From positions 1 through 64,000 of the forward strand of contig CAIYYN010000013.1 of NCBI GenBank assembly GCA_903930435.1: DNA of 64,000 nt, read 5' to 3'. Shown in pieces: positions 44,767 to 54,491 of this stretch; the first letter of the stretch is position 1, and every line of letters starts with the position of its first letter. The notes under the pieces were generated by a model that worked only from the letters and a program-made list of their open reading frames with translations, was not told where the DNA came from and ran no database searches. Origin of the DNA: an uncultured Hyphomicrobiales bacterium. Lineage in GTDB: Bacteria > Pseudomonadota > Alphaproteobacteria > Rhizobiales > Ancalomicrobiaceae. Both the position numbers and the translations under genes were made by a program.

Positions 44767-47700
44767 ATGGCGACGAATATCTCCGCGCCCTTTATCCGGC
44801 AGCCGATCGCAACATCCCTGCTGATGGTGGGCATTCTGTTTGCCGGAATTGTCGCCTATCCGAGATTGCCGGTCGCGCCGCTGCCGGAAGTGGACTTCCC
44901 GACCATCCAGGTCTCCGCGTCGCTCTCCGGCGCAAGTCCCGAAACGATGGCGTCGTCCGTCGCGCAACCGCTCGAAACGCAATTCGCCCAGATACCCGGC
45001 GTGTCGCAGATGACATCGACGAGCACGCTCGGGGCCACCAGCATTACCATCCAGTTCGACCTCAACCGGGCGATCGACGGTGCCGCCAACGATGTCCAGG
45101 CCGCGATCAATTCCGCCAGCGGTCAACTCCCGAAGGACTTGCCGGGTCCGCCGACGTATAGAAAAGTCAATCCGGCGAATTCGCCCATTCTTTTGCTTGG
45201 CGCAACGTCGGCAACGATGCCGCTGACCGATCTCGACGATCAGGTCGAGACTAAACTCGCTCAGCAGATCAGCCAGATCTCGGGCGTGGCGCAGGTCAGC
45301 GTTGGCGGACAACAAAAGCCGGCGGTGCGGATCCAGCTCGATCCGGCCAAACTTGTCGCAAAATCGCTCTCGCTGGAAGATGTGCGCACGGCACTGACGG
45401 TGGCGACCGCAGACAGCCCCAAGGGCGCCGTCAACGGGCTGACGCAGTCCTACACAATCTACACCAATGATCAGCTGACCGAGGCGGAGCCCTGGAACGA
45501 CGTGATCGTAACCTATCGCGGCAATGCGCCGCTGCGGGTGCGCGACGTCGGCAAGGCGGTTGATGCCGCGCAGGATTCCACCCAGGCCGCTTGGGCCGAC
45601 GGCAAGCGCGGCGTCTTCTTGATCATCTTCCAGCAACCGGGTGCCAACGTCATCACGACCGTGGACAGTATCATGGCCGCGCTTCCCGGCCTGAAAGCCA
45701 CGCTTCCGCCGGCACTCGACATCTTCGTGCTCGCCGACCGGACGCAGACGATCCGGGCTTCAGTTCAGGATGTGCAGTACACGCTGCTGATCACGATCGC
45801 GCTGGTGATCATGGTCATCTTCATCTTCTTGCGCAGCGTCTGGGCGACCATCATCCCAAGCATCGCTGTTCCGCTGGCGCTGCTCGGCGCCTGCGCCCTG
45901 ATGTGGGTGGTCGGCTACAGCCTCGATAATCTGTCACTGATGGCCTTGACGATTTCGGTCGGCTTCGTCGTCGACGACGCAATCGTGATGCTGGAGAATA
46001 TCACCCGCTACATCGAGGCCGGCGAGGAGCCCTATGCCGCCGCGATGAAAGGTTCCGGCGAAATCGCGTTCACCATCGTGTCGATCAGCATCTCGCTGAT
46101 TGCCGTCCTCATTCCGCTGTTCCTGATGAGCGGCATCATCGGGCGATTGTTCCAGGAGTTCGCCGCGACTCTCGCCATGACGATCGTTGTGTCAGCCATC
46201 GTGTCGCTTACGCTTACGCCGATGCTGGCGTCCCGTTACCTAGTGTCGGCCAACGCGACGGCCCATGGGCGGCTCTATCAGTGGAGTGAGCGTGGCTTCG
46301 AGGGGCTGTTGAAGGGATACGAGCGCGGGCTCGACGTCGTGCTGAAGTTTCGCTTCATCACGCTGCTCGTCTTTTTGGCGACCCTCGGCTTCACGGCTTA
46401 CCTCTTCGTGATCATTCCGAAGGGGTTTTTCCCGCAGCAGGACACGGGAATGATTTCCGGCATCGCCGAGGCCGGGCAGGATGTATCATCGGCCGAAATG
46501 ATGAAGCACATGGAGGCGCTCGGCGCGATCATCAAAAAGGATCCGGCCATCGATCATTTTGCCATGTCCTCGGGCGGCAACGGCAATGCGGGCAACACCG
46601 GGCGCATCTATATCACCTTGAAACAACGGGCCGATCGCGACGCCACCGCGGATCAGGTTATCGCACGGCTCGCGCCGGGTCTCGCCACCGTTCCAGGCGC
46701 GCGACTCTTCCTCCAGGCCTCGCAAGACGTCAGCGTCGGCGGGCGGTCATCCCGCACGCAATATCAATATACATTGCAGGCGCCCGGTCTCGCCCAACTG
46801 AACACCTGGGCGCCGAAGTTGCTCGCGGCCATGCAGGGGTTGCCGCAACTGAAGGACGTGGCGTCGGATCAGCAGACCGGCGGAACCACGCTGACGCTGA
46901 CGACCAATCGCGATCAGGCCGCACGCTTTGGGCTGAACCCGCAATTGATCGACGACACGCTTTACGATGCCTTCGGCCAGCGTCAGATCGCGCAGTATTT
47001 CACGCAGGAAGCGACGTACGAAGTCATCATGGAGATCCTGCCGAGCCTGAGGGGCGACGTGGCTACGCTGGACAAGATCTTCCTGAAATCGCCGACGACG
47101 GGTGCAGAGGTGCCCCTTTCGGCCTTCGCCCAGTGGTCGACGATGCCCGTTCAACCCTTGTCGATCAACCATCAGAGCCAGTTTCCCGCCGTGACGCTGA
47201 GCTTCAATCTGGCCAACGGCGTATCCTTGGGACAGGCAACGGACGTCGTCTCGGCGGTCAAGACCAAGATCAACATGCCCACGACGATCACGACCAGTTT
47301 TCAAGGGACCGCGCAAGCGTTCCAGCAGTCGCTCTCCACCGTCCCGCTGCTGATCGTCGGCGCGCTCGTCATCGTCTATCTGATCCTCGGCATTCTCTAC
47401 GAGAGCTACATTCATCCGCTAACCATTCTCTCGACGCTGCCGTCGGCCGGAGCGGGAGCCCTCCTGATGCTGATGCTGTTTCATTTCGACTTCAGCATGA
47501 TCGCGCTCATCGGCATTATTCTTCTGATCGGTATCGTCAAGAAGAACGGCATTCTGCTTGTCGATTTCGCGATCACGGCCCAGCGCGATGATCACCTTTC
47601 GCCGCATGACGCGATCCGCCGCGCCGCGCTCCAGCGCTTTCGCCCGATCATCATGACGACGATGGCGGCCATGCTCGGCGGCATTCCATTGATGTTGGGG

Positions 47701-47913
47701 CACGGTACCGGCTCGGAACTGCGCCAACCACTCGGCTACGCCATGGTCGGCGGCCTCATCGTCAGCCAGGCGCTGACACTCTTCACGACGCCGGTCATCT
47801 ACCTCTACCTCGACCAGTTCGGATCGTGGGTAACCCACTGGAGGAAGCCGCCCAAATCGTCAGGAAACCTTAGCGATGCGGGAATTGTCACGATTATTCA
47901 CTCGTTGCCTTGA
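44767..47913 (+). CDS. RND multidrug efflux permease (MdtB/MdtC type)
   Basis: A 1048-residue HAE1-family proton/drug antiporter: N-terminal 'FIRQPIATSLLMVGILFAGIVAYPRLPVAPLPEVDFPTIQVSASL', a large periplasmic loop, 'VGFVVDDAIVMLENITRYIEAGE' (proton-relay aspartates) in TM4, a second periplasmic loop, and 'LIGIVKKNGILLVDFA' near the end. The PLPEVDFPTI start is typical of MdtB/MdtC-like pumps. No outer-membrane channel gene follows, so it may use a shared one such as the NodT protein at 59606. Confidence 0.95.
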   Translation: MATNISAPFIRQPIATSLLMVGILFAGIVAYPRLPVAPLPEVDFPTIQVSASLSGASPETMASSVAQPLETQFAQIPGVSQMTSTSTLGATSITIQFDLNRAIDGAANDVQAAINSASGQLPKDLPGPPTYRKVNPANSPILLLGATSATMPLTDLDDQVETKLAQQISQISGVAQVSVGGQQKPAVRIQLDPAKLVAKSLSLEDVRTALTVATADSPKGAVNGLTQSYTIYTNDQLTEAEPWNDVIVTYRGNAPLRVRDVGKAVDAAQDSTQAAWADGKRGVFLIIFQQPGANVITTVDSIMAALPGLKATLPPALDIFVLADRTQTIRASVQDVQYTLLITIALVIMVIFIFLRSVWATIIPSIAVPLALLGACALMWVVGYSLDNLSLMALTISVGFVVDDAIVMLENITRYIEAGEEPYAAAMKGSGEIAFTIVSISISLIAVLIPLFLMSGIIGRLFQEFAATLAMTIVVSAIVSLTLTPMLASRYLVSANATAHGRLYQWSERGFEGLLKGYERGLDVVLKFRFITLLVFLATLGFTAYLFVIIPKGFFPQQDTGMISGIAEAGQDVSSAEMMKHMEALGAIIKKDPAIDHFAMSSGGNGNAGNTGRIYITLKQRADRDATADQVIARLAPGLATVPGARLFLQASQDVSVGGRSSRTQYQYTLQAPGLAQLNTWAPKLLAAMQGLPQLKDVASDQQTGGTTLTLTTNRDQAARFGLNPQLIDDTLYDAFGQRQIAQYFTQEATYEVIMEILPSLRGDVATLDKIFLKSPTTGAEVPLSAFAQWSTMPVQPLSINHQSQFPAVTLSFNLANGVSLGQATDVVSAVKTKINMPTTITTSFQGTAQAFQQSLSTVPLLIVGALVIVYLILGILYESYIHPLTILSTLPSAGAGALLMLMLFHFDFSMIALIGIILLIGIVKKNGILLVDFAITAQRDDHLSPHDAIRRAALQRFRPIIMTTMAAMLGGIPLMLGHGTGSELRQPLGYAMVGGLIVSQALTLFTTPVIYLYLDQFGSWVTHWRKPPKSSGNLSDAGIVTIIHSLP

Positions 47914-48144
47914 GTGGAGATGGTGAATTTCATCCATCTAGCCCGAATATAATCATAGAAAATATCGCCAAACTGCTTTTCCAATATGCAAATCATCGCT
48001 TCGCCTGCGTATATGCCGAACCTATCAATTTTAATGGTCTGCGGTCTAGCTTGATTAACTGTGGAAAACGCATGCCAGCGTTCAGGCATATCGTAATCCT
48101 GCAACGAATTTCTTCGCAAATTATAGATATCGAAGGAGAATAAA
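47914..48144. promoter_or_regulatory. AT-rich leader before second stress-protein gene
   Basis: About 230 bases, clearly AT-richer than surrounding genes. No GTAG-TTCCGA box was found, in contrast to the paralogue at 17810. GAAGGAGAA sits before the ATG. It probably carries the promoter for 48145. Confidence 0.4.
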
Positions 48145-48699
48145 ATGGAACATCGGGGATCTGTCGTTGCAGTATTTACTGAGCACAAGGCCGCAGAGAC
48201 AGCGGTTAAAGCGTTAGCCGCCGCTGACTTCAACATCAAGGATCTCACTATCGTCGGCAAAGGGTACAAGACCGAGGAGACTGTCGTCGGCTTTTACTCG
48301 ACGGGTGACCGAATGAAATTCTGGGGAACGCAAGGCGCCGTTTGGGGCGGCCTGTGGGGCCTGTTTTTCGGCGGGCTCTTCCTTACCGTCCCGGCTGTCG
48401 GCGGCGTGGTCGTGCTCGGCGCCCTGGCCACGATCATCATTTCGGCGTTGGAAAACGCCCTTGTTGTCGGTGGCCTTGGGATGCTCGGCGCCGGGCTTTA
48501 TGGCCTCGGGATCCCGAAAGACAGTATCATCAATTACGAAACAGCCATCAAGGCAGACGGCTTCCTGGTGATGGCGCATGGTGATGCGGCAGAACTCTCC
48601 CGCGCCAAGGCCATCCTCGCCAAGACCAATCCAGCCAGCATTGATGTTCATTCCGGCCCCTTGTCTGTAGCTCAATCGGATGTTCGAGCGGCGGGCTGA
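48145..48699 (+). CDS. Glycine-rich membrane stress protein, second copy
   Basis: A 184-residue paralogue of the protein at 17810, alignable end to end: 'VAVFTEHKAAETAVKALAAADFNIKDLTIVGKG', 'GFYSTGDRMKFWGTQGAVWGGLWGLFFGGLF', 'YETAIKADGFLVMAHG'. A strong ribosome binding site (GAAGGAGAA) fixes the start. The membrane part is again Gly/Leu/Val-rich. It is a single gene with its own AT-rich leader and a terminator-like hairpin afterward. Confidence 0.82.
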   Translation: MEHRGSVVAVFTEHKAAETAVKALAAADFNIKDLTIVGKGYKTEETVVGFYSTGDRMKFWGTQGAVWGGLWGLFFGGLFLTVPAVGGVVVLGALATIIISALENALVVGGLGMLGAGLYGLGIPKDSIINYETAIKADGFLVMAHGDAAELSRAKAILAKTNPASIDVHSGPLSVAQSDVRAAG

Positions 48700-48712
48700 G
48701 CGCATTCAACTT

Positions 48713-48748
48713 TGGGGATGCTGCCTCCACAAAAAGGCAACGTCCCCA
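48713..48748 (+). terminator. Terminator-like hairpin after second stress-protein gene
   Basis: TGGGGATGCTGCCT pairs with AGGCAACGTCCCCA (12 Watson-Crick pairs, one G-U, one mismatch) around an 8-base loop, 14 bases after the stop codon. There is no T-run, so termination may be weak. Confidence 0.5.
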
Positions 48749-49071
48749 TCGGTCGTCAAAAGACGTGGTTCAATCGGGCGTAATTTGACGGAGGAACGGC
48801 CTACGCCTGAAGTAATGGTAGAAAAATAAAGCTGTTTAAGGGTTGGGGATCTGAGATCGAGCGTGAGTAATTTCCGAACCTAACGCAAGCACTCGGTGGC
48901 CCGTAAAGTTTCGAATGCTGTGCAGGCCGTAAAGCCGCTGCATGACCGCAAGACGGCTTGATTTGGCACGTTTGGAGAGCATTCGATGGGCGAGGCCGCG
49001 TCAATATATCGACGGATCTTTATCGCGGGCGGATATTCTCGCTCAACAGGGGCTAGAGCAGCTTCTTCCCC
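48749..49071. other. Intergenic region upstream of yhiI-rbbA-yhhJ
   Basis: About 320 bases without a convincing gene. It contains the box at 48867-48886; nothing else was recognised. Confidence 0.55.
48867..48886 (+). promoter_or_regulatory. GTAA-TTCCGA box upstream of ABC exporter operon
   Basis: GTAATTTCCGAACCTAACGC, 186 bases before the ATG at 49072. This copy is the one closest to the AAGTAATTTCC element I recall from Sinorhizobium nifA/fixK promoters. Confidence 0.6.
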
Positions 49072-50226
49072 ATGGACAACGGCCCCTCACGGCGACAGGG
49101 CCCACTTCCACTTTCGGCGCATCCGATGACCGATCAAGGGGGGCTCCCAGAAGGTAGAGCCGAAATTGTCGCCGCTCCCGCAAACGTGCCCGCTCCTATC
49201 GAAGCCATTGCCATCCCTCAAATCGAACCGACTCCATCTCCAACCAAGCGACGCTGGTGGCCGAAGCTATTGGTCGCCGTGCTTTTGATCGGCGGCGCCG
49301 GCGGTGGCGCTTTCTGGTGGCTTAGCCGGCCGCCCGGCCTGCCGCCTGGCATCGCCTTTTCGAATGGACGGCTTGAGGCGGACGAGATTGATGTGGCGAC
49401 AAAGTTTGCCGGACGGATTTCTGAAATCCTGGCGGATGAAGGTACGATGGTAAAGGCCGGCGAGGTCGTTGCCCGAATGGATACGCGCGACCTGCAGGCC
49501 CAATTGTCGCAAGCGAACGCCCAGATCGCCCAAGCCCAGCAATCAGTCCTGCAGAACGCCGCGGACCTGGTCCAAATGAACAGCCAGTTGAAGCTGGCCG
49601 AGCAACAGTTGCAGCGCACCAGCGTTCTGGCCGCAAAGGGTTACGAGACAAAAGATGTCCTGGACCAAAGGCAATCGCAGTTCGACGTCGCAACGGCTGC
49701 CTACCACAACACCGAGGCCAAGATCGCGGCCGCGACAGCCGGTGTTCAGGCGGCGACCCACAATGCCGACCTGATCCAGGTCAATATCGCCGACAACACG
49801 CTCCTAGCGCCCAAGGACGGTCCAATAGAGTACCGCCTGACCAATGTCGGCGAGGTTCTGCCAGCCGGTGGAAAGGTTTTCACCATGCTGGATGTCACCA
49901 ACGTCTACATGGATATTTTTCTGCCAACGCAGACTGCGGGCCAGGTCAAGATCGGCGACGAGGCCAGCATCGTTCTTGACGCAATTCCCGCGAAACCGAT
50001 CCGTGCTCGTGTAACCTTTCTCGCGGCGATAAACGAGTTCACACCGAAGACGGTCGAAACAAAGTCGGAGCGAGACAAGCTGATGTTTCGCGTTCGTGTC
50101 CGCATCGATCCCGAATTGCTGCGGACACACGAAGCCCAGGTCCGCTCCGGCCTACCGGGCCTTGCCTATATCCGCTTAGATACGACGCCTTGGCCCTCTG
50201 CCGTGCAGCCCGTGATCGGCCGATGA
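49072..50226 (+). CDS. yhiI: HlyD-family membrane fusion protein of ABC exporter (YhiI type)
   Basis: A 384-residue adaptor: polar N-terminus, one membrane anchor (about 64-82, 'LLVAVLLIGGAGGGAFWWL'), a lipoyl-like half-motif ('ISEILADEGTMVKAGEVVARMDTRDLQAQL'), a Gln/Ala-rich coiled coil (about 145-235) and a beta-barrel ('NTLLAPKDGPIEYRLTNVGEVLPAGGKVFTMLD'). Position and architecture match YhiI of the yhiI-rbbA-yhhJ operon. An internal ATG at 49126 is a possible alternative start. It overlaps rbbA by 4 bases. Confidence 0.9.
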   Translation: MDNGPSRRQGPLPLSAHPMTDQGGLPEGRAEIVAAPANVPAPIEAIAIPQIEPTPSPTKRRWWPKLLVAVLLIGGAGGGAFWWLSRPPGLPPGIAFSNGRLEADEIDVATKFAGRISEILADEGTMVKAGEVVARMDTRDLQAQLSQANAQIAQAQQSVLQNAADLVQMNSQLKLAEQQLQRTSVLAAKGYETKDVLDQRQSQFDVATAAYHNTEAKIAAATAGVQAATHNADLIQVNIADNTLLAPKDGPIEYRLTNVGEVLPAGGKVFTMLDVTNVYMDIFLPTQTAGQVKIGDEASIVLDAIPAKPIRARVTFLAAINEFTPKTVETKSERDKLMFRVRVRIDPELLRTHEAQVRSGLPGLAYIRLDTTPWPSAVQPVIGR

Positions 50227-52952
50227 CCTGCACGGTCGAACCAGTTGCTGTTCTCGGGAACGTCTGGCACCGCTATGGCAAGCAGATTGCTCTCCGTGGG
50301 GTGTCGGTTGAACTGCATGCGGGAGGACTGGTCGGTCTGATCGGTCCGGACGGCGTCGGTAAATCTACCCTGCTTGCCATACTTGCTGGGGCAAAGCGGG
50401 TGCAAGGCGGCAATCCAGGAACGAGCGAAATTTGCGTGTTCGGTGGCGACTTCACGCAGGCGCGGCACCGCACCGAGGTATGCGCGCGTATTGCCTATAT
50501 GCCGCAGGGGCTTGGGCGAAACCTCTACCCGGATCTGACCGTGCGGGAAAACATTGCCTTCTTTTCTCGACTGTTCGGGCAGGACGCCACCGAGCGCGCG
50601 CGACGTACCATAGAGTTGCTCGCGGCGACCAATCTGGCGCCGTTTGCAGACCGCGCGGCACGCAAGCTATCCGGCGGAATGCGCCAGAAGCTTGGCCTCT
50701 GCTGCGCACTTATCCATGACCCGGACCTGCTGATCCTTGACGAGCCAACGACGGGCGTGGACCCGCTGTCCCGCCAACAGTTTTGGGACTTGGTGGACCG
50801 CATTCGCGCCGGGCGGCCGAGCATGAGCGTGATCGTCGCCACCGCCTATATGGAAGAGGCCGAGCGGTTCGGGCAATTGGTTGTCATGAATGGTGGCGCG
50901 GTCCTCGCGACCGGCACGCCGGCCGAAATCAAACAACGCACAGGCTGCAGTACACTGGACGAAAGCTTTATTGCCTTGCTTCCGGAAGATGTGCGCGCGA
51001 CCCGCGTACGCCCAAATATCCCAAAGCTCGGTGATGAGACTGCGGGCGTTGCCATCAGCGCCATCGGCCTCACGCGTCGCTTCGGTGATTTCACAGCGGT
51101 CGACGACGTCAGCTTCGGTATAACAAGAGGCGAGATCTTTGGATTTCTCGGCGCCAATGGCTGCGGCAAGACGACGACCATGCGCATGTTGGTCGGCTTG
51201 CTGCCCGCAAGCGCCGGCACGGCTCTGCTGTTCGGCCGTGCGGTCAATGCAGCAGACATAAGTATGCGCTACCGCGTCGGCTACATGTCACAATCGTTCT
51301 CACTTTATACGGAGCTGACCGCAAGGCAGAACCTCGCACTGCATGCCAGACTCTATCATATCGAGCCAGCGAAGGCCGGTCTCCGGATCGCCGAACTCGT
51401 AGCGGGGTTCGGCCTTGCCAACCATCTCGACGCCCTTGCAGCCGATTTACCGCTCGGTATTCGGCAACGGCTTGCCTTGGCAGTCGCCGTCATCAACGAG
51501 CCGCAGATCCTGATCCTCGACGAACCGACATCCGGCGTCGATCCAATGGCACGCGATCAGTTCTGGGCATTGCTCGGCGACCTATCGCGCAAGAGCGGGG
51601 TTACTATTTTCATCTCGACCCATTTTATGGAAGAAGCCGCACGCTGCGATCATATCCTGCTGATGAATGCGGGTAAGGTGCTGACCATGGGCACACCAGC
51701 CGAGGTCGTGAGCCTCTGGGGCGGTCCAACACTCGAGGAAGCATTCATAGCCTGTCTGCAGGCGGCGACCGGAGCGCAAAGCCAGCCGCCCGCGCCTGTG
51801 CAAGTGACGACACCGCGAACGCGGCCGCATGCGTTCAGCTTTCAGCGCATGCTGGCCTATGCCCTGCGGGAGACGCTTGAACTTCAGCGCGATCCGATCA
51901 GGCTGAGTTTTGCTGTTTTCGGCATGGCGTTCCTCATGATCGTCGTTGGCTATGGCACCAACACCGATGTCGATCATCTCCCGTTCGCGGCCTACGACCA
52001 GGACCAGACGCCGGAAAGTCGTTCGTATCTCGAAACATACCGAGGCTCGATCTATTTTGCAGAACGCGCTCCGATTGCCAGCTCGGATCAGTTGCAAGAG
52101 CGCTTGGCGAGCGGCGAACTGAAGCTTGCGCTTAACATCCCAGCCGGCTTCGGCCGCAACGTTCGACGAGGCCTGCCAACCAATGTAGGTGCCTGGGTGG
52201 ACGGCGCGATGCCGTTTCGCGCCGAGACGACACGCGGCTACGTGGAAGGTGTTCAACAGCTCTATTTGACTGGCCTGGCAACGTCTGAGGGACTTACTTC
52301 CGCCGCGCCTGCGATCGTCGGCCTGCGATTTCGCTACAATCAAGACTTCGACAGCGTCAACTCATTAGTACCCTCGACCATGGCGCTCCTACTGGCCCTT
52401 GTTCCGGCCATTCTGATGGCGCTCGCGGTGGTCAGAGAAAAGGAGTTCGGCTCGATTACCAACCTGTATGTTACGCCCGTCACGCGGGCAGAGTTCATGC
52501 TGGGCAAACAGATTCCCTACGTCGCACTCGCTATGGCCGGCTTCGCCGTCGTCGCAACAATTGCATCTCTGCTGTTTGGCGTTCCGGTTAAGGGCAGCGT
52601 GTCAGCGCTTGTGGCGGGGACGCTGATCTATGTCTATGCAACGACGGCCTATGGTCTGCTGATCTCGGCATTCGCCAGTACGCAGATTGCCGCACTGTTT
52701 GGCACCGCCTTGTTGACGGTCATCCCGGCGACCCAGTTCTCCGGCATGCTCTCGCCCGTTTCATCGCTCACTGGCATGGGTGCGGTGCTCGGGCACCTGT
52801 TTCCGATGAGCTACTACCTGCCGATCGCGGTCGGTACGTTCACGAAGTCGCTCGGGTTCGCTGAACTTGGACCAACGATGCTCATCCTGGCTCTCTTCGT
52901 ACCGGCGCTCCTCGGGCTCAGTCTCATGATGCTGCGCAAGCAGGAGAAGTAG
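50223..52952 (+). CDS. rbbA: ABC transporter with two fused ATPase domains and ABC-2 permease (RbbA type)
   Basis: A 909-residue protein close in length and layout to E. coli RbbA/YhiH (about 911). The first ATPase domain (about 8-235) has Walker A 'GPDGVGKST' at 41-49, signature 'LSGGMRQKL' and 'LILDEPTTGVDP'. The second (about 275-510) has Walker A 'GANGCGKTT' near 309, the degenerate signature 'LPLGIRQRL' and 'LILDEPTSGVDP'. The ABC-2 membrane domain (about 545-909) follows. E. coli RbbA was described as ribosome-associated, but the operon looks like an exporter. Starts in an ATGA overlap and is followed 4 bases later by yhhJ. Confidence 0.92.
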   Translation: MTCTVEPVAVLGNVWHRYGKQIALRGVSVELHAGGLVGLIGPDGVGKSTLLAILAGAKRVQGGNPGTSEICVFGGDFTQARHRTEVCARIAYMPQGLGRNLYPDLTVRENIAFFSRLFGQDATERARRTIELLAATNLAPFADRAARKLSGGMRQKLGLCCALIHDPDLLILDEPTTGVDPLSRQQFWDLVDRIRAGRPSMSVIVATAYMEEAERFGQLVVMNGGAVLATGTPAEIKQRTGCSTLDESFIALLPEDVRATRVRPNIPKLGDETAGVAISAIGLTRRFGDFTAVDDVSFGITRGEIFGFLGANGCGKTTTMRMLVGLLPASAGTALLFGRAVNAADISMRYRVGYMSQSFSLYTELTARQNLALHARLYHIEPAKAGLRIAELVAGFGLANHLDALAADLPLGIRQRLALAVAVINEPQILILDEPTSGVDPMARDQFWALLGDLSRKSGVTIFISTHFMEEAARCDHILLMNAGKVLTMGTPAEVVSLWGGPTLEEAFIACLQAATGAQSQPPAPVQVTTPRTRPHAFSFQRMLAYALRETLELQRDPIRLSFAVFGMAFLMIVVGYGTNTDVDHLPFAAYDQDQTPESRSYLETYRGSIYFAERAPIASSDQLQERLASGELKLALNIPAGFGRNVRRGLPTNVGAWVDGAMPFRAETTRGYVEGVQQLYLTGLATSEGLTSAAPAIVGLRFRYNQDFDSVNSLVPSTMALLLALVPAILMALAVVREKEFGSITNLYVTPVTRAEFMLGKQIPYVALAMAGFAVVATIASLLFGVPVKGSVSALVAGTLIYVYATTAYGLLISAFASTQIAALFGTALLTVIPATQFSGMLSPVSSLTGMGAVLGHLFPMSYYLPIAVGTFTKSLGFAELGPTMLILALFVPALLGLSLMMLRKQEK

Positions 52953-52956
52953 CGGC

Positions 52957-54087
52957 ATGCTGCGGCCCCTGATGAACGTATTCTGGCTGTCCTTGAAGGA
53001 GGTACGAAGCCTGCTGAGCGACTGGTTCATGCTAGGGTTGGTCATCTTCAGCTTCACGTTCTCCATCATATCGCAGGCACAGAACACCGCTCAGGAGGTG
53101 AATAACGCCACGATCGCCATCGCCGACGAAGACCAGTCGCAACTGTCCCGTGGAATCGCGCAGCACTTTCTGGCACCCTATTTCAAACCTGCCGAACAAA
53201 TCTCGGTGCACGATATCGACCAGTTACTGGATCGCGCGCGATACACGTTCATCGTCGACATCCCACCGCATTTCGAACGTGATGTTCAGGCTGGCCGGCG
53301 TCCGACGGTACAGGTCAACATTGATGCGACTGCCGCCATGCAGGCCGGCATCGGCTCTGGCTACGTGCAACAGATCATCATGGCTGAAATCCAGCGCAGC
53401 CTGTCGCGGACGGACACTGTGCAACCGGCTGCCGTGACGTTGACGATTCACCTGGCATTCAACCCGAACGCGGCACCCGGCTGGTTCATGAGTATAATCG
53501 GCATCATCAATACGATAACAATGTTGTCTATCCTGCTCTGCGGAGCCGCCGTGATCCGCGAGCGTGAACACGGCACCATGGATCACCTCCTCACACTCCC
53601 GCTGTCGCCTGTCGAGATCGCGTCTGCCAAGGTGCTGGCCAATGGCTTCGTCATCCTGGTCGCAACGGCGCTCTCGCTTTACCTCGTCGTGCGCGGCCTC
53701 CTCGCGGTGCCGATCGCAGGATCAATCCCGCTCTTCCTGTTTGGTGTGGCGTTGTACCTCTTCTATGCGCTTGCAGTCGGCCTGTTCTTGGCGACCCTGG
53801 TGCAGTCGATGCCGCAGTTCGGTCTATTGTTTATATTGGTGTTCCTTCCGATGCAGATGCTATCCGGCGGCAACACGCCCCTGGAGAGCGAACCGCGCGT
53901 TCTGCAGATCGTCATGCAGGGAGTCGCATCAACACACTTCGTCAGCTTCGCCGAGGCCATCCTGTTCCGCGGTGCGGGGCTCGCATTGGTCTTTCGGGAC
54001 TTTCTGGCGGTTGCTGGACTTGGTGCTCTATTCTTTGTGCTGTCCGTTGTGCGCTTTCGGCGAAGTGCTGCAGCAACGGCTGGCTGA
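52957..54087 (+). CDS. yhhJ: ABC-2 type permease (YhhJ type)
   Basis: A 376-residue inner-membrane subunit. One N-terminal helix ('LSDWFMLGLVIFSFTFSIISQAQ') is followed by a periplasmic domain (about 45-175) and five or so C-terminal helices including 'REREHGTMDHLLTLPLSPVEIASAKVLANG', the ABC-2 coupling segment. It pairs with the permease half of RbbA to complete the exporter. It begins 4 bases after rbbA; the ATG follows AGCGGC, so the start is set by conservation rather than a good binding site. Confidence 0.92.
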   Translation: MLRPLMNVFWLSLKEVRSLLSDWFMLGLVIFSFTFSIISQAQNTAQEVNNATIAIADEDQSQLSRGIAQHFLAPYFKPAEQISVHDIDQLLDRARYTFIVDIPPHFERDVQAGRRPTVQVNIDATAAMQAGIGSGYVQQIIMAEIQRSLSRTDTVQPAAVTLTIHLAFNPNAAPGWFMSIIGIINTITMLSILLCGAAVIREREHGTMDHLLTLPLSPVEIASAKVLANGFVILVATALSLYLVVRGLLAVPIAGSIPLFLFGVALYLFYALAVGLFLATLVQSMPQFGLLFILVFLPMQMLSGGNTPLESEPRVLQIVMQGVASTHFVSFAEAILFRGAGLALVFRDFLAVAGLGALFFVLSVVRFRRSAAATAG

Positions 54088-54491
54088 GTGGTTTTGTTGC
54101 TTGGGATCTGGGCAGAATAACAGATGGGGAGCTGGGATTTTTACGCGCCAGGTTCCAACTCACCTGCGCGCAAGCTCCAATTGTTTGGTGACCGACGAGG
54201 ATGCCATTTGTCCCCCTATGGTATGGTCAGAGACAAGGGCTGATTTCTATTCCGGCCGATAACCACAAACCGATCCGTCCGACAGTAATCGAAACTTGGG
54301 TGTTTTCCGACGCTATCGTTCAGGTGCACGCTGGATAAATTCGTTCTGGAGATCGAGGCGTCGGCATCTGGGATCCGCGCACTTGATCCAGTCATCGGAC
54401 AAAATTGGAAAGCTGCAAAACTCTGGTTTGTTTAGCCGTGCTTGCCGATCTTCCGATGTCCCAACATCATTCCCAGAATGAGGAGACAGAA
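54088..54491. other. Intergenic region upstream of second BON gene
   Basis: About 400 bases with no recognisable gene; a 61-codon frame was not called. It contains the box at 54300-54318. Confidence 0.55.
54300..54318 (+). promoter_or_regulatory. GTGT-TTCCGA box upstream of second BON gene
   Basis: GTGTTTTCCGACGCTATCG, 174 bases before the ATG at 54492. The right half matches the MFS-PFOR box (GCTATCG). Confidence 0.5.
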
